From Nautilus pompilius (lineage: Eukaryota; Mollusca; Cephalopoda; Nautilida; Nautilidae), in NCBI GenBank assembly GCA_018389105.1, contig JACATO010002729.1, forward strand, positions 310,001-374,000: 64,000 nt of DNA. Reading direction: 5' to 3'. Position numbers and translations under genes: made by a program. A model generated the notes under the pieces. That model made no database searches and had not been told where the DNA came from. It was given only the letters and a program-made list of their open reading frames with translations. Below, one piece after another: positions 62,578 through 64,000 of this stretch (position 1 is the first letter of the stretch; each line of letters begins with the position of its first letter).

Positions 62578-64000
62578 CTGTGAATATTTGCATAAAAAAG
62601 GTTTCACCATAAAAATCACCAAAAAAAAAGTTGCCTTTTTTACTGTTTTTTTAATCCAATGAGACTTCTTTTTAAATTCACGCTGTCAATGTAGAAGCTA
62701 AGAGTTGCATCACCAATTTAAACAGATATTAAAAAAAAGAAAAATTCAGCACCTGAGAATTAGCGAAAGTGAATGCACTACCTCCTGAAGACCTGCCAGC
62801 CAAATTACACCAACCAGAATATGAAATTAATAACAAGAAAATATCCTGCTATAGGATTAAGGTTTCTTCCTATTGTGCTGTTAAAAAAATTGGTGAATGG
62901 CCAAGATAAGCAATAAGCTTGTCATGTTATATTCAATTTGCAACATTCCAAAAGCAAAATTATCATCATCCTGAATTATTATAAGCTTATTAGATAGTTT
63001 GGGTATATTGAGATTTATAGTAATAATCAAAACATTCTACCCTTTGCCCCCACAGCACACCATAATATTTAAATATCAACAGTACATTTCTAATGTTTAC
63101 ATGTTAGCAATATGCTTGTATATTATACATATAAATAGATGATTTCTGCTAGATAAGCTTTCAATTAAAGATTAATACACATCAGATGATTACTTGTTTC
63201 TGAACACAATTTTCTACTTGGATATTCAATGGTTTTTTATTATAATTTCCTGTGAGATATATATCTTCTCTTTAGTTAGTAAAAACATTAAATGGACCGT
63301 GAAGTTTCCTCCACCTATTGGAGTTTTACTTGTTCTTTAGCTCTCTAATAGCACTTTATTTTTAGGGTTTTCTTATTTCGGATGAGTGAATGAGCCTTTA
63401 TACAATTTGAAGGATAAAATGAATTTTAAAATATTTAACAAGACTTACTCACATATGCAATACCCTGGGTAAAGCAATACGAAAGAAGTATAGTCATGCA
63501 AGATTAGCTGCCACCATTGTTGAAGCGTATTATTTACTAGGGTATCTACCAGGGGTTAAAGAAAGAGAGGGAGGGGGCAAGTTATAGAGAGCAAGAACAG
63601 AGATCAGAACTATTACTACTGATCTCTCTTTCACTCACTCACACACACACACAAAATTGGTCTGTGTGTGATGGGGGAAGGGGTAATACAATGTGCCAGC
63701 AGCAGTTGGGGGGTGCGAAGATAAGCATAAATGATGCAGTCAGAACACTTTCGCAACTAAACAGAAACAGCTCATGAGGCAGCATCTAGCGAGTGAATCA
63801 AGGGAAATGGCATGCAACTGAATCATTACCTTTTAGGTTAAAGTATGACACCAGCTGCTTACATTAAACACCACCCCCTTTCTCCCCATCCCCAGCTCCA
63901 GATTTCCACTTTAATCAATGATACCTACCACAGCAAGGTTAGCATCAATGTTCATTATTGATGAGAAGAAAACAACAAACAAACAAACAGAAAATTGATT
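62578..64000. other. SZT2 upstream intron, start of gene not found
   Basis: No convincing upstream SZT2 exon was seen. A purine-rich tract (63559-63600) and a short AC run (63640-63653) are present. The first coding exon, expected to carry a segment like vertebrate RNVRLAWFLSHLH, is probably beyond 64000. Confidence 0.5.

Noticed and set aside
63455..63475. Short splice-flanked stretch (cag...GTGAGT) upstream of exon 1
   Set aside because: Only 12 bases lie between the signals and there is no match to the expected N-terminal sequence.

Overview
This window is eukaryotic, from the nuclear genome of an animal. It is AT-rich, has GT-AG introns, and is full of decayed cut-and-paste transposons and short interspersed elements. 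The only conventional protein-coding gene I can support is one large spliced gene on the minus strand, the orthologue of SZT2, the largest subunit of the KICSTOR complex that restrains mTORC1. I recognise it by recalled similarity to the vertebrate protein, exon after exon in collinear order. The organism is probably an invertebrate. A mollusc or another lophotrochozoan is my guess, from the intron sizes and the mix of mobile elements, and it is low confidence.

Layout of the gene, reading right to left. Twenty-six exons were placed by eye between 62577 and about 1658. They run from close to the N-terminus to about the middle of the protein and total about 5.0 kb of coding sequence. Intron phases agree across all 25 junctions, which is the strongest internal check on the model. 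The first exon or exons lie beyond 64000 or were missed, and the C-terminal half lies below position 1. Exons 1-18 are spread over 39268-62577 and exons 19-26 are packed into 1658-9347. Between exons 18 and 19 lies a single intron of about 29.9 kb (9348-39267), nearly half the window. Notable gene details are a 29-bp microexon at 42107-42135 and a splice-flanked 32-bp segment at 8116-8147 that would act as a poison exon if included.

Mobile elements, all in introns. (1) 10734-15420 is a 4.7-kb DNA transposon with inverted repeats of about 740-800 bp. It carries a broken 'DFAENY' protein that I cannot assign to a named superfamily, and a mariner (11612-12903) is nested inside it. (2) Two sister mariners (44480-45754 and 60500-61771) share the same premature stops. 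(3) 47328-49074 is a TIR element coding for a conserved 'YPCFLCLWDSRA' protein. (4) Two pogo/Tigger-like elements (19420-20042 and 38066-38539), the second resembling vertebrate Tigger7. (5) A Tc1-like non-autonomous element (43358-43714) and two Tc1 transposase relics (about 40075-40900 and 52370-53010). (6) TTAA-flanked, piggyBac-like MITEs in two families, one copy carrying a nested tRNA-like SINE. (7) A palindromic MITE family of about 70 bp with at least six copies. (8) Degenerate Deu-like SINE tails.

I see no rRNA, functional tRNA, CRISPR array or prokaryotic operon. The best candidates for something not well described are the long-TIR DFAENY element, the YPCFLC element and the 70-bp palindromic MITE.
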